DNA from: an uncultured Oscillospiraceae bacterium
Lineage (GTDB): Bacteria > Bacillota > Clostridia > Oscillospirales > Acutalibacteraceae
Length of the DNA: 64,000 nucleotides
Direction of reading: 5' to 3'
Assembly (NCBI GenBank): GCA_900544715.1
Contig: UQWL01000002.1
Span: 1-64,000 of the forward strand
A program made the translations under genes and the position numbers. Each line of letters opens with the position of its first letter. The stretch's first letter is position 1. Below the pieces are notes generated by a model, which was not told the origin of the DNA, did not search any database, and was given only the letters and a program-made list of their open reading frames with translations. Positions 45,001 to 52,981 of the stretch are shown piece after piece.

Positions 45001-45146
45001 ATACGCCCGTGCATTTCTTTGAAGGTGCAAAGAGTGTCTCTATCTGCAACATGCTGGAGGAGCCGCAGGAGGGATTAGAGGATTTGGCGAATGTTTCGCT
45101 GTGCTTCCATCCCTTTGAGATTAAAACCTTGCGTGTGACTTACTAA
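42033..45146 (+). CDS. GH38 alpha-mannosidase
   Basis: The product has 1037 residues, usual for bacterial class II alpha-mannosidases, without signal peptide. A beta-sandwich jelly-roll domain occupies the first 230 residues. The catalytic domain starts with the zinc site GHSHMDTAWLWHIGET near residue 256, and the nucleophile Asp lies in FWLPDTFGYS near residue 371. Zinc-binding and beta C-domains follow. It removes alpha-linked mannose from imported oligosaccharides. The start at 42033 follows GGGAGAGG by nine bases; an ATG 51 bases earlier lacks a site. It may work with the symporter upstream. Confidence 0.93.
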   Translation: MLNQRQIDRMLAKLERFEHTLERYYFEQVGEVAMRAYPADGSHHAIPEASLFQPVEKGWQWGGEGSYCWFKGEFTVPDALAGRDLFLRPHCVGYEALLWVNGVPFGTFCNKILVNDHGNHYCDLIRKKAKAGESVSLALESYAGHYVMGTAPFEEQERPSYQYTYRGAEICVKNEAVIGFAMDLHTVLQLARALPESSFRRGDLIDALTHVHEAVYYDPDAAGREAFLSSLHAVQPYLQEALAVQNAQSAPFAGLIGHSHMDTAWLWHIGETVKKCARTYSNQISLMEQYPEYTFIQSSAYHSEMIRRNYPALFERMQARVREGRYEPNGGVWVECDCNITSGESMIRQFLWGQRFTRRYFGYTSNCFWLPDTFGYSAAIPQIMKGCGVDYFLTTKIQWNDTNAFPYDTFYWQGIDGTKVFTHFNKTHIWPDAEGIYQHTVESEEGDVVRQKHVSNMRLLSYGFGDGGGGPQFEMIEAARRCRDTDGCPRAEHVRVGDFMQKLEQSARTPATYSGELYLELHRGTLTNQHRIKQNNRKAEIKLHDLEALTVQRAVCEGREASGAPIAPLMETLLVNQFHDILPGTCIPRAHEESLAETDALLKQAQGQIEAVIGFCGDADQFTLVNTLSFDREEPLFLEDHPGSRIDGGYRQQAYTDLRGDRKRIVAEVHLPAMSGVSLRYVPDGAQPEADSPFVESGNTLTTPYAKVTFDEKGYLSSFIDLRNGRELCGEGYALNTFLLAEDVPSAWDNWDIDADIQLKFRDCAELLSRQTVSTGPVAHIIRSVYRLTPKSTLTQDMIFFADRAEVRFDTRMDWQDDHRFLKTAFDTSIFTDYARFEVQFGNVKRPTTRNTTVEQAKFEVLNHKYTDLSENRYGAALLNDCKYGISVEGGQMRLSLHKGGCRPDYKGDHGVHDCIYAFLPHEGSFDVNNVVRPAYQLNDPPVLAGEAFTALPLALPEADNILVETVKPCEDKARAFIVRLYEAEGAFTNTPVHFFEGAKSVSICNMLEEPQEGLEDLANVSLCFHPFEIKTLRVTY

Positions 45147-45155
45147 AAAAACTTG

Positions 45156-45184
45156 GCCGCCCTGAAAACAGGGCGGCTCTTTTA
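45156..45184 (+). terminator. Intrinsic terminator after GH38
   Basis: GCCGCCCTG (45156-45164) pairs with 45169-45177 around an AAAA loop and is followed by TCTTTTATGTTTTTT. Confidence 0.9.
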
Positions 45185-45306
45185 TGTTTTTTGGGATACC
45201 AGCGTGGAATCGCCTTAAAAAACGGCGCAGGAGCGATTTACCCCTGCACCGGTTCCAAATTTTGAATCATTTTGTAATTTAATTTGCAAAGCACTGCTGA
45301 ACGCCA

Positions 45307-46038
45307 TTATTCCGCGCTGATTTTCGCCGCTGTCTGCAAAGCAATCTCCATCATCTGTGTAAAACTCGTCTGCCGTTCCTGCGCGGTGCAGGCTTCCCCC
45401 GTAAACGGGCAGTCGGAAATGGTGCAGAGGGCAAGCGCCTTCTTCCCGGCGCGGGCGGCCGTCATATAGAGGGCTGCCGCCTCCATCTCGACGGCGAGCA
45501 CGCCCATCTTCCGCCACTTTTCAAGGCTCGCTGCATCGTCGTAAAACGTGTCGGAGGAAAAAAGGTTGCCTACTTTCAGCTCAATTCCCAGTTCCCGGGC
45601 GATCCCGTCCGCCGTGCAGAGAAGCCCATAATCTGCTATGGGGGCAAAGGCGCCGGGCAGTCCATATTGACGCGCAAAATCAGAGTTGGTGCATGCGCCA
45701 ACCCCCGCCACAATATCGCGCACATGCAGCAAGGGGCTTATCGCTCCTGCGGAGCCAATGCGCAGGATGGATTCCACGCCATAGAACTGATAAAGCTCAT
45801 AGGAATAAATGCCGATCGATGGCATTCCCATCCCACTGGCCATCACGGAAATGCGCTTTCCCTGATAAGTGCCGGTATATCCCTGAATGCCGCGCACGTT
45901 ATTCACGAGCACGGGATCTTCCAGAAAAGTTTCCGCAATGAACCGTGCCCTGAGCGGATCGCCCGGCATCAAAACCGTTTTGGCAAAGTCGCCTGCTTTC
46001 GCTTCAATGTGCGGGGTTGGAATTTGGCTGGTGGACAT
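45307..46038 (-). CDS. deoD: Purine-nucleoside phosphorylase, DeoD type
   Basis: The product has 243 residues, typical of the hexameric DeoD class. It shows PTPHIEAKAGDFA at the start, VLMPGDPLRA near residue 22, GSAGAI near residue 95, and the catalytic Asp in ISDCPFTGE near residue 206. It splits purine (deoxy)nucleosides with phosphate to give the base and (deoxy)ribose 1-phosphate. deoC lies 14 bases upstream, so the pair form a deoxynucleoside salvage operon. GGAGG is nine bases before the ATG. Confidence 0.95.
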   Translation of the reverse strand: MSTSQIPTPHIEAKAGDFAKTVLMPGDPLRARFIAETFLEDPVLVNNVRGIQGYTGTYQGKRISVMASGMGMPSIGIYSYELYQFYGVESILRIGSAGAISPLLHVRDIVAGVGACTNSDFARQYGLPGAFAPIADYGLLCTADGIARELGIELKVGNLFSSDTFYDDAASLEKWRKMGVLAVEMEAAALYMTAARAGKKALALCTISDCPFTGEACTAQERQTSFTQMMEIALQTAAKISAE

Positions 46039-46052
46039 TGTTGGATGCCTCC

Positions 46053-46718
46053 TTACAGTTTACCGCTAAGCTGCCTGTGAATCGCTGGGATGATCGCGCT
46101 CGAGCCAATGCGCGAAGCACCGAGCTCCAGGAAGCGCTGCGCCTGTTCCAGTGTGCGGATGCCGCCCGCAGCCTTGATCTTCAGATGGGGAGAGATATGT
46201 TTTTTAAATAAGAGAATATCCGCTTCACGTGCGCCGCCGCTGGAAAATCCCGTTGAGGTTTTGATGAAATCAGCCCCGGAGCGGGATACAATTTCACAGA
46301 TACGGATTTTTTCTTCCTGTGTGAGCAGGCAGGTTTCCACAATCACCTTCAGAATTTTACCGCGAGAAGCAACGCGGACAGAACGGATTTCTGATAAAAC
46401 CTCATCATCCCTGCCTTCCCGCAGCAGGCCGAGGTTAATCACCATATCGATTTCTGAAGCGCCGCTTCGAACGGCCTCCGTCGTTTCAATGCATTTGGTC
46501 TGCGATGTTGTATAGCCATTTGGAAAGCCGACAACCGTGCATATTTTCAGCTTCCCTTCCACATATTGCGCAGCCGGGCGCACATAGCAGGGCGGGATAC
46601 ATACGGAGGCAGCCCCATATTGCATTCCTTCATCGCACAGAGCCTTAATTTCCGGCCAGGTAACCGTCTGACCCAGTGCTGTGTGGTCAATAGCGGATAG
46701 AATCGATTTTAATTCCAT
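46053..46718 (-). CDS. deoC: Deoxyribose-phosphate aldolase
   Basis: The product has 221 residues. The Schiff-base lysine lies in DFIKTSTGFSSGGA, and the second conserved lysine in KIKAAGGIRT. It cleaves 2-deoxyribose 5-phosphate to glyceraldehyde 3-phosphate and acetaldehyde, taking the sugar freed by DeoD after isomerisation (no phosphopentomutase gene is near). The start at 46718 has AAGGAG about eight bases upstream. Confidence 0.95.
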   Translation of the reverse strand: MELKSILSAIDHTALGQTVTWPEIKALCDEGMQYGAASVCIPPCYVRPAAQYVEGKLKICTVVGFPNGYTTSQTKCIETTEAVRSGASEIDMVINLGLLREGRDDEVLSEIRSVRVASRGKILKVIVETCLLTQEEKIRICEIVSRSGADFIKTSTGFSSGGAREADILLFKKHISPHLKIKAAGGIRTLEQAQRFLELGASRIGSSAIIPAIHRQLSGKL

Positions 46719-46798
46719 GATGAATCTCCTTTTCCCATTTTCCCTCATTCCAAGATAGATATATATATTTCACATAAAGCAAGCAACAAACAGTGTTT

Positions 46799-46828
46799 AT
46801 TATACTTGAAATCACCAGGAAAAGTCAA
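46799..46828 (-). promoter_or_regulatory. Promoter of deoC-deoD
   Basis: On the minus strand TTGACT (46823-46828), 18 bases and a perfect TATAAT (46799-46804), followed by an AT-repeat stretch before deoC. A deo repressor site was not identified. Confidence 0.7.
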
Positions 46829-46892
46829 ATGTGCAGCTGCCCGTTTTAGAGGCCCTTCAATCATGGAAAACTAAAATTTGCTTGCGGATTGG

Positions 46893-47810
46893 TCAAGGAA
46901 GCCGGTTGCCCGCGGTACGGTAGAGCCCATACCATTCCGCACGGCTCAGTGTGATGTCCGATGCGCGGCACATCTCAAGCAAATGCGCCCGGCTGGTGGT
47001 ACCGAGGATCGGCTGTATATTTGCCGGATGGCGCAGAATCCAACTGATTGCGACCGCGCTTTTAGAGGCTTGTTTTTCTCGGGCAATCTCTTCCAACGCG
47101 CTGTTGAGCTCCGGATAAACTGGATTATCGAGAAATACGCCCCCGAAAAAGCCGTATTGAAGCGGCGACCATGCCTGGATGGTAATCCCGTTGAGACGGC
47201 AATATTCGAGGATGCCGCCATCCCGTAAGAGCCCGGCCTCATTTTTCATATTCACATTGAACCCCGCGTCGATGATCCCCGTGTGCGCCAGGCCGAATTG
47301 TAGCTGATTGACCAGCAGCTTTTCGCCGAGCGCGCTCTGAAGCAGCGCCATCTGCGCAGCATTTTGATTGCTTACCCCAAAGTAGCGCACTTTTCCGCTT
47401 TGCCGCAGCGCCGCAAAGGCCTCGGCCACCTCTTCCGGCTCCATGAGCGTATCCGGCCGGTGCAGGAGCAGGATATCAATATAGTCCGTTTGCAGCCGCC
47501 TGAGGCTGCCCTCGACGCTTTCGAGGATATGTTTCTTTGAAAAGTCATACATCCCATCATGGATGGCGCACTTTGTTTGAATTACAATCTGGCCGCGCAG
47601 GGAAGGGGCCATGCCTAGGGCGGAGGCAAACAGCGATTCCGACCCGCCCTTTCCATAAATATCAGCGTGGTCAAAAAAGTTGATGCCCTGCTCCATCGCG
47701 GTGCGCAGCAGTGATTCCGCCGCTTTGGTATCCAGGTTGCAAAGCCGCATGCAGCCCAGCGCCAATTCGGATACGCTGGGGCCAACGCCGCCGAGTTTGA
47801 TTTGATGCAT
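46893..47810 (-). CDS. Aldo/keto reductase (YdhF-like)
   Basis: The product has 305 residues in a TIM barrel. Catalytic tetrad positions are visible: Asp and Tyr in FFDHADIYGKGGSE near residues 45-58, Lys in IQTKCAI near 79, and His in LLLHRPD near 117. It reduces aldehydes or ketones with NADPH. It is transcribed in the same direction as deoC-deoD but separated from it by the deo promoter. Substrate unknown. Confidence 0.9.
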   Translation of the reverse strand: MHQIKLGGVGPSVSELALGCMRLCNLDTKAAESLLRTAMEQGINFFDHADIYGKGGSESLFASALGMAPSLRGQIVIQTKCAIHDGMYDFSKKHILESVEGSLRRLQTDYIDILLLHRPDTLMEPEEVAEAFAALRQSGKVRYFGVSNQNAAQMALLQSALGEKLLVNQLQFGLAHTGIIDAGFNVNMKNEAGLLRDGGILEYCRLNGITIQAWSPLQYGFFGGVFLDNPVYPELNSALEEIAREKQASKSAVAISWILRHPANIQPILGTTSRAHLLEMCRASDITLSRAEWYGLYRTAGNRLP

Positions 47811-47863
47811 GTAATCAGCCGTCCTTTCTTACCCATATGATCATACGATTTCTGGCCGGAATA

Positions 47864-47896
47864 AACAATGGGGCTGTTTGGAACAGCCCCATTGTT
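47864..47896 (-). terminator. Terminator of the lipoprotein gene
   Basis: A perfect 15-base stem (47864-47878 with 47882-47896) with a TGG loop; on the minus strand it ends in TT and TTTAT follows. Confidence 0.75.
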
Positions 47897-47925
47897 GGAA
47901 ATTAAATTCATTGGCGTATGTGGGA

Positions 47926-48852
47926 TTACCACTGAAAGTTTGTGAAGGTTTCCTTGCTGTCCACATCGGCATTCAACTTGCCGGGCAGGTTTGTTTCAAC
48001 GTTTTCCATCTTAGAAGCAGCGTATAACTCCGCATAAGTGATTCTGCCAGTTGCAATATCTACGGTAGCCATAATGTATCCATCATGGTACTGCATGGTA
48101 ATGGATTTGATTGTCGCAATCCCGCCGATCATCTGTTGTGCGCCGTCCTTATCGATGACGGACATGCAGCTGCCATAGCCGCCTTTGCCGACCTGAGGAT
48201 TGGTTTCATCCTTGAGCGTGATTTTTATTTTATAGCTGCTGCCGCTTTTTGTGCAGGTGGCGTTTTTAACATACTGAGCTGTTAGTTTACTAGCCCAGCT
48301 GAACCCAGCAGCGGGGAAGATATCGTTACTGCTTTGGCCTTTCTTGACCGTAGTTGTTTCCTCTCCCAAAACGGCATTTAGAAGGGCACTCGGGATCGGA
48401 AAGACTCCCATGTTGGCTTTTGTGCCTGGGAATTGCTTTTTCACATTCACCTTACTGTATCCCGGCTTATCTGTTTTGATCTTATTCGCGGCTTTGTTAT
48501 AATAGGCGACGATCTCAGCCACTGTTTTGGGCTGGCTCTCCTGCTGTGCCTGCGTAACGGGCGTGGTGGGTTTGCCGGGCTCCTTTCCCGCGTTGGTAGG
48601 ATCCTTTTGCCCAGCCACGTCGGTTGCTGGCTGCGTGGGTTCCGTAATGCTGTCGCCCGCCGTTCCATCCTCCGTTTCCGGCGGCACGTTGCCATCGCCA
48701 GAGGGCAGAACGTCTTCTGAGTTTGCCGCGGGGGTATTTTCGCTCGGCGAGGTGCTTTCCTCGTCAGCTTTTCCCTTGCAGGCTCCAAGCGTAAAGAGTA
48801 AAATCAAGCATAACAACAGTGCGGTGAGCCGAGAGGCTTTTGGTTTCATCAT
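47926..48852 (-). CDS. Secreted lipoprotein of unknown function
   Basis: The product has 308 residues. A signal peptide ends in a lipobox (LFTLGAC, Cys25), so the protein should be lipid-anchored outside the membrane. Residues about 27-95 are a Ser/Thr/Pro/Glu-rich linker. The C-terminal 200 residues (from VAEIVAYYNKAANKIKTD) form a domain found in clostridial lipoproteins but with no known function. It has a clear SigA promoter and terminator and is monocistronic. Confidence 0.8.
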   Translation of the reverse strand: MMKPKASRLTALLLCLILLFTLGACKGKADEESTSPSENTPAANSEDVLPSGDGNVPPETEDGTAGDSITEPTQPATDVAGQKDPTNAGKEPGKPTTPVTQAQQESQPKTVAEIVAYYNKAANKIKTDKPGYSKVNVKKQFPGTKANMGVFPIPSALLNAVLGEETTTVKKGQSSNDIFPAAGFSWASKLTAQYVKNATCTKSGSSYKIKITLKDETNPQVGKGGYGSCMSVIDKDGAQQMIGGIATIKSITMQYHDGYIMATVDIATGRITYAELYAASKMENVETNLPGKLNADVDSKETFTNFQW

Positions 48853-48944
48853 ATTATTTGCTCCTTTCCATATGCGATCAATTGATTGGATAACAATGTG
48901 CCTTCCAGAATCCCCCTTTCAAATCCGGTTACTTTCTCACATTT

Positions 48945-48973
48945 ATAGTAATCAAAATCAAGGGAATTGTCAA
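48945..48973 (-). promoter_or_regulatory. Promoter of the lipoprotein gene
   Basis: On the minus strand a perfect TTGACA (48968-48973), 17 bases, and TACTAT (48945-48950), followed by an untranslated leader of about 90 bases. Confidence 0.7.
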
Positions 48974-49089
48974 TCTGTTTTAAAAGAAAGCGCGATTTTT
49001 CTATTTTTTATTTAAAAAGTGAAATCTTTGTTCAAAACAGGCAATCGCTCCTGCCCTGATACTGTCTATTTGTAGTAGCGTTAAAAGTT

Positions 49090-49115
49090 TGTAACGAATT
49101 GCAGAATTCCGCGTC
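49090..49115 (+). promoter_or_regulatory. ECF-type (SigX-like) autoregulatory promoter
   Basis: TGTAAC (49090-49095), 16 bases, CGTC (49112-49115). This is close to the SigX promoter form of Bacillus (TGTAAC and CGWC). It lies just before the ECF sigma gene, consistent with autoactivation. Confidence 0.65.
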
Positions 49116-49137
49116 TTATTAACAGGGAGGTGAAAGA

Positions 49138-49635
49138 GTGGCTGATGTCGATTTTGAGGAGGTATATCGAACCTGTTTTCGGCAGGTATACGCCTATGTT
49201 TTTTCATTGTGCGGGAACCGGCACCTTACGGAGGAGGTAACGCAGGAAACCTTTTTTAAAGCTTTGGAGCAGCTTGACCGATTTCGAGGAGATTGCAAAA
49301 TCAGCGTATGGCTTTGCCAGATCGCCAAAAACACACTTTTTTCCTTGCATAGAAAAAAGAAAGAAATTTCTCTCACGGATAACCTGCCTGCGGAGGAGCT
49401 TTTCGACCGGCTGCTTAGCAAGGAGGACGCTTTTCAGCTCCATCAGCTTCTGCACACGCTGGAGGAGCCCTATAAAGAAGTGTTTTCTCTGAGGGTGTTC
49501 GGGGAGCTCTCCTTTGCAGAGATCGCCGCGCTGTTTGACAAATCCGAAAGCTGGGCACGGGTGACTTATTTTAGGGCCAAACATAAAATACTGGATTTAT
49601 TTGAGGTGAAGCAAAATGGATCGGATCACATGTGA
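49138..49635 (+). CDS. ECF-family RNA polymerase sigma factor
   Basis: The product has 165 residues. Region 2 spans about 10-75 (LTEEVTQETFFKALEQLDRF) and region 4 about 105-155 (PYKEVFSLRVFGELSFAEIA). It directs RNA polymerase to stress promoters when released by its anti-sigma factor. The start is GTG 49138 after AGGGAGGTG. It overlaps the anti-sigma gene by 20 bases, so both are made together. Its own promoter looks ECF-dependent. Confidence 0.93.
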   Translation: MADVDFEEVYRTCFRQVYAYVFSLCGNRHLTEEVTQETFFKALEQLDRFRGDCKISVWLCQIAKNTLFSLHRKKKEISLTDNLPAEELFDRLLSKEDAFQLHQLLHTLEEPYKEVFSLRVFGELSFAEIAALFDKSESWARVTYFRAKHKILDLFEVKQNGSDHM

Positions 49636-50695
49636 TATCATACGGGATCTGCTTCCGCTCTATATTGATGAGGTGTGCAGCGCCGGCAGCCGGGCGTTGG
49701 TGGAGGAGCATCTGCAAAATTGCCGGGCCTGTAAAGCGGAATATGAAGCGGTATCGAAACGGGAATTTTTTTATGACGCCAAGGAGAAGGAGGTGCTTGA
49801 TGGGCTGTCAAAGCGTTGGAAGAGAAGCAAACGAAAAACACTTTTCGTTGGGGCCGCAATTGCTTTGATCGCCGCTTTACTGGTTGGGATGATTGCATTT
49901 GGATGCAGCATGAAGGTGATCCCGGCCGGAGAGATGGCAGTTTCCTCTCTTTCCAGATTGGAAAACGGTGATCTGGCCTTCATTCTTCAAACGGCGGATG
50001 GAACCGGTATCCGGGAGCTCAGCCACTATGAGATGGATGGGACGCTCTATATCACGGCGACTACAACCAGCTTTCCGCTTTTTTCAGCATCGGAAAGTGC
50101 GCAAAGCGGTTGGATCGTTCATACAAAGGATACCGGTATCAAGCAGATTTGTTATCAGGAGCAGCCAGGGTCACAATTGCCTATCTGGGATGTGAATAGC
50201 CAGGTGAAGCTTGCTGACCCGCAAACACAGCGGCAAATCAAGGGGATGGAGAAGCTGGAAGATCTCGGCTCCGATGCGCTGGTGCACGATCTTTTTCAAA
50301 AGCGGGTCGCCTATATCGGCGCCGCCCCCAAGGATATGGAGCTGCTCGGCTCACTGCGGATTGGAATGGTGCTCGGCCCCTTTTCCATCCGGCTGACCAC
50401 TTCCAGCGAGCCTTATGGCATCACATTGGATTTTAAAAATCCGATTGCGTCCACCGACTGCGAGGCGTTTGATGCGAAAATGCGCGCGTATGCAGCGGTG
50501 ATTCTCGCCTTGATCGATAACGGTGGCACAGTGGGATGGACGTATCAGAGCGCTGCTCCGGATGGGGCGGAAACCGAGCTTACAAGAGCGTTTCCCTTAG
50601 AAGATGCCAGAACACTCGTGGGGGAGGATGTGAAGAGCTTTGGTGCAAGTGAGGCGGCTCTGCGGGAGCTGTGCGACCGGCTTGGGCTGTTTTAA
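49616..50695 (+). CDS. Membrane anti-sigma factor with zinc-binding ZAS domain
   Basis: The product has 359 residues. The zinc anti-sigma motif HxxxCxxC is at His32, Cys36 and Cys39 (EHLQNCRACK), a membrane helix lies at about residues 76-98, and the rest is an extracytoplasmic domain of about 260 residues without a known family, probably the sensor. It should hold the ECF sigma factor inactive at the membrane until a signal arrives. The overlap with the sigma gene and its layout match B. subtilis SigX/RsiX-like pairs. No site-1 or site-2 protease gene is nearby. Confidence 0.88.
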   Translation: MDRITCDIIRDLLPLYIDEVCSAGSRALVEEHLQNCRACKAEYEAVSKREFFYDAKEKEVLDGLSKRWKRSKRKTLFVGAAIALIAALLVGMIAFGCSMKVIPAGEMAVSSLSRLENGDLAFILQTADGTGIRELSHYEMDGTLYITATTTSFPLFSASESAQSGWIVHTKDTGIKQICYQEQPGSQLPIWDVNSQVKLADPQTQRQIKGMEKLEDLGSDALVHDLFQKRVAYIGAAPKDMELLGSLRIGMVLGPFSIRLTTSSEPYGITLDFKNPIASTDCEAFDAKMRAYAAVILALIDNGGTVGWTYQSAAPDGAETELTRAFPLEDARTLVGEDVKSFGASEAALRELCDRLGLF

Positions 50696-50700
50696 ATGAT

Positions 50701-50741
50701 TCGGGGTGCCGCAACATGCAAAGCATGTTGCGGCACCCCGA
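50701..50741. terminator. Perfect 19-base hairpin between convergent genes
   Basis: A perfect 19-base stem (50701-50719 with 50723-50741) with an AAA loop, between the anti-sigma gene and the minus-strand gene that ends at 50761. There is no T run on either side. Confidence 0.75.
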
Positions 50742-50760
50742 AGTTGATGTGTTTGATGGA

Positions 50761-52638
50761 TTAAAAGAACACCTTCTGCACCTTTTCATCCAGTTTTTCT
50801 GTTTTCCCACTATCACGGTACCAACACAGCTCCCCGGCGCCATCTTTTGGATTCCGGATGAAGAACAGCCCTTCCGCCGAGCTGTATTTGGCCGATCCGA
50901 ATAACACATGCTCACCTATCTGCACCGCTTCCCCATCCCGAAGCAGGAAAAGGGCGGTATTGCCATCGACTGATTTTCGATAATACAGCAAATTACCATC
51001 AGGTAATTGCTCTAAAGAACGCACGTCGTTTTCGATAAGCACGGATTCACTGTAGGTGAATTTATACAGCGTGCCGGATTGCACGTTGCTGCCCTTGAGA
51101 TAATAAACCGTATCTTTGGAAACGATATAACGTGAAACATTGGTGTCGATCTTCGTTTTTTCCGTTAAACCAGTGGTGGAAACCGTGGCGCGCGTGAGCG
51201 TGCCGCCCTGCTCCATCTCTTCGAGCAGATAAAGGTGCGCGCCGTCGTCAGAAAAAGCAAAGGCAACCTCCTGCGGCTCCTGCTCCAGCGCGGAGGATAC
51301 GGTTTTTCCCTCGTTTACCGTGGTCAGTGCAAGGGCGGGGCTCAGAGCCTGCTGGGCAAGCTTTGTCAACAGCGATTCCCAGCCCTCCTCCTGCGCCTGT
51401 GCAATCCATTCGTCATCCAGCGCGGAGAGCCGCAAACGATTCTTTTGATTGAGAGAATAGGAGTATGAAACAATTGCGGGGGAAGTGGCGCTGGCGGCAT
51501 AGAGGCTGTCTAAATGCAGGCCTTCCGCAAGCAGCAGGGAATTTGTGCCGGTGAAGGCGTAGCAATCGTAGCGCGCGCCGCCGAATAGAGCTTCTGCGTC
51601 CAGCGCCGAGAGCTCTTCGCGGATTTTATCGCGCTTGAGTTTTTCGTTGTACTCTGTAAGCGCTGTGTGGTAAGCGCCGGAGCCATATTCGCTGAAATTC
51701 AGCAGAGAGTCCAGCACGCCGCCGACAAAGTCGGAGAGCTTTGGCTCCTGTAACGCCGCGTCCGCCTCCTTTTTATCATCCTCGATCAGATCCGTCCAGC
51801 AAAGCTGTTCTGCACTGGGGCACAGGTAATAGAGCGGGCCGCCCGGCGCATATTGATCGAAACGAACGGAGGCCACGCCCTCTGCCACCAGCTGGGCGTT
51901 TGCGGTTTTTGTTTGTTTATAAAGTGAAAAAACGCCCTCCTGACCTTGTGACTTGAGATAAAAAAGCTCCCAGGAGGCCTGTGTCGGATAAAGGTGGAAT
52001 TCGGTCACATCCCGGCTCAGCTCTGTTTTAGCGGTTCCATTATAGGCATAGAGCACTTGGCTGCCGCCTTCTTTGCGGAGATAGCAAAGCGGGCTGTCTT
52101 TTCCGCTGCTTTGCTGAAAAGCGGTCACATTGGTGTCGATGACGGATTCCTCACGCTTGGAAAGGCGGTATGCGTAAAGCGTACCCGCTCCGTCTGTTTT
52201 TGCCCGCAGGTAGAAAATGGATGCTTCCTCCGCCAGCTCTTCCGGCTTGCCGGAAACATCCTGTGCGATCAAAAAGCCCTTGCCGGCCCCACGGCCGCGC
52301 GTAGGCGCACCGTAAAGGTCATAGCTGCTGATAGCTCCATCCGCTGCTTTGTATATGTTTAGGGGATAGAGCAAAAAATCTCCAGCCATGGTTTGACTGA
52401 CATACGCGCCGCCGCTCTCATCAAATGCGTTTGCCACCCGGATGGGATCGTCCCCGGGCGACCGCTGTAAATAAAGGCTGCCTTCCCGCAGATAAACGCA
52501 GGCGCTTTGCTCTTTTTCAGCCGCAAGACGCGCGCCCACAAATATGACTGCTGCGATCACCAGCAGTGCGAGAATGGCGGCAATCCAAGGCCATTTTTTG
52601 TTGTGTCTTTTTTTCTGTTTTTTTTGCGTCTGTTTCAT
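50761..52638 (-). CDS. Membrane-anchored protein with beta-propeller-like repeats
   Basis: The product has 625 residues: a basic start, a membrane helix at about 16-38, then an extracytoplasmic region with repeated short units of the type LYYLRxxxGxxxLYxY (for example FYLRAKTDGAGTLYAYRL and CYLRKEGGSQVLYAYNG). These look like DUF5050-type propeller blades. Function unknown; display of a rigid scaffold or sensor is possible. The start at 52638 has GGAGGG seven bases upstream. It is transcribed with the small coiled-coil gene (gap 88 bases). Confidence 0.65.
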   Translation of the reverse strand: MKQTQKKQKKRHNKKWPWIAAILALLVIAAVIFVGARLAAEKEQSACVYLREGSLYLQRSPGDDPIRVANAFDESGGAYVSQTMAGDFLLYPLNIYKAADGAISSYDLYGAPTRGRGAGKGFLIAQDVSGKPEELAEEASIFYLRAKTDGAGTLYAYRLSKREESVIDTNVTAFQQSSGKDSPLCYLRKEGGSQVLYAYNGTAKTELSRDVTEFHLYPTQASWELFYLKSQGQEGVFSLYKQTKTANAQLVAEGVASVRFDQYAPGGPLYYLCPSAEQLCWTDLIEDDKKEADAALQEPKLSDFVGGVLDSLLNFSEYGSGAYHTALTEYNEKLKRDKIREELSALDAEALFGGARYDCYAFTGTNSLLLAEGLHLDSLYAASATSPAIVSYSYSLNQKNRLRLSALDDEWIAQAQEEGWESLLTKLAQQALSPALALTTVNEGKTVSSALEQEPQEVAFAFSDDGAHLYLLEEMEQGGTLTRATVSTTGLTEKTKIDTNVSRYIVSKDTVYYLKGSNVQSGTLYKFTYSESVLIENDVRSLEQLPDGNLLYYRKSVDGNTALFLLRDGEAVQIGEHVLFGSAKYSSAEGLFFIRNPKDGAGELCWYRDSGKTEKLDEKVQKVFF

Positions 52639-52726
52639 AAGCGGCCCTCCGGGCAAAAGCCGGCGCAGGCCCGGCTCTGGTTTTCAGCGATTCGGTTCCT
52701 TTTATTCTCCGACAATCCGGCTGGAT

Positions 52727-52897
52727 TTATTCCTTTTCCGGTTTTCGGACGCTTACCGAAAGCTTTTTTTCCTTTTTGATTTGCTGGCCGCTGGCGCGCT
52801 CCAGCGAAGCGAGGCGGCGCTCAAGCTTCTTTTGATTTTCAATTAATTGGTCCATTTTATCGCAAATGGCTTCGAGCAATTGATCCGTATGAGACAT
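52727..52897 (-). CDS. Small coiled-coil protein
   Basis: The product has 56 residues, nearly all helical with heptad-like spacing (LLEAICDKMDQLIENQKKLE), ending in a lysine-rich tail. No known family. GGAGG is about five bases before the ATG at 52897, better than the longer alternative 57 bases upstream. It may be the first gene of an operon with the anchored protein. Confidence 0.6.
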   Translation of the reverse strand: MSHTDQLLEAICDKMDQLIENQKKLERRLASLERASGQQIKKEKKLSVSVRKPEKE

Positions 52898-52934
52898 AGA
52901 AACCTCCATTCTGCCGCTTCGCATCAGCACAAAT

Positions 52935-52957
52935 AGTGTGAAAGTTTCTTTCACACT
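52935..52957. promoter_or_regulatory. Perfect inverted repeat upstream of the coiled-coil gene
   Basis: AGTGTGAAAG, a TTT spacer, then CTTTCACACT: a perfect 10-base dyad between the tautomerase stop and the next gene. It could be an operator or the terminator of the tautomerase transcript. Confidence 0.5.
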
Positions 52958-52981
52958 GCGTCCTTCTTTCCCGCTCTGCGG

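Noticed and set aside
48433..48788. Alternative coding frames opposite and within the lipoprotein linker
   Set aside because: They come from the Ser/Pro/Thr-rich low-complexity linker and lack ribosome sites and family similarity.
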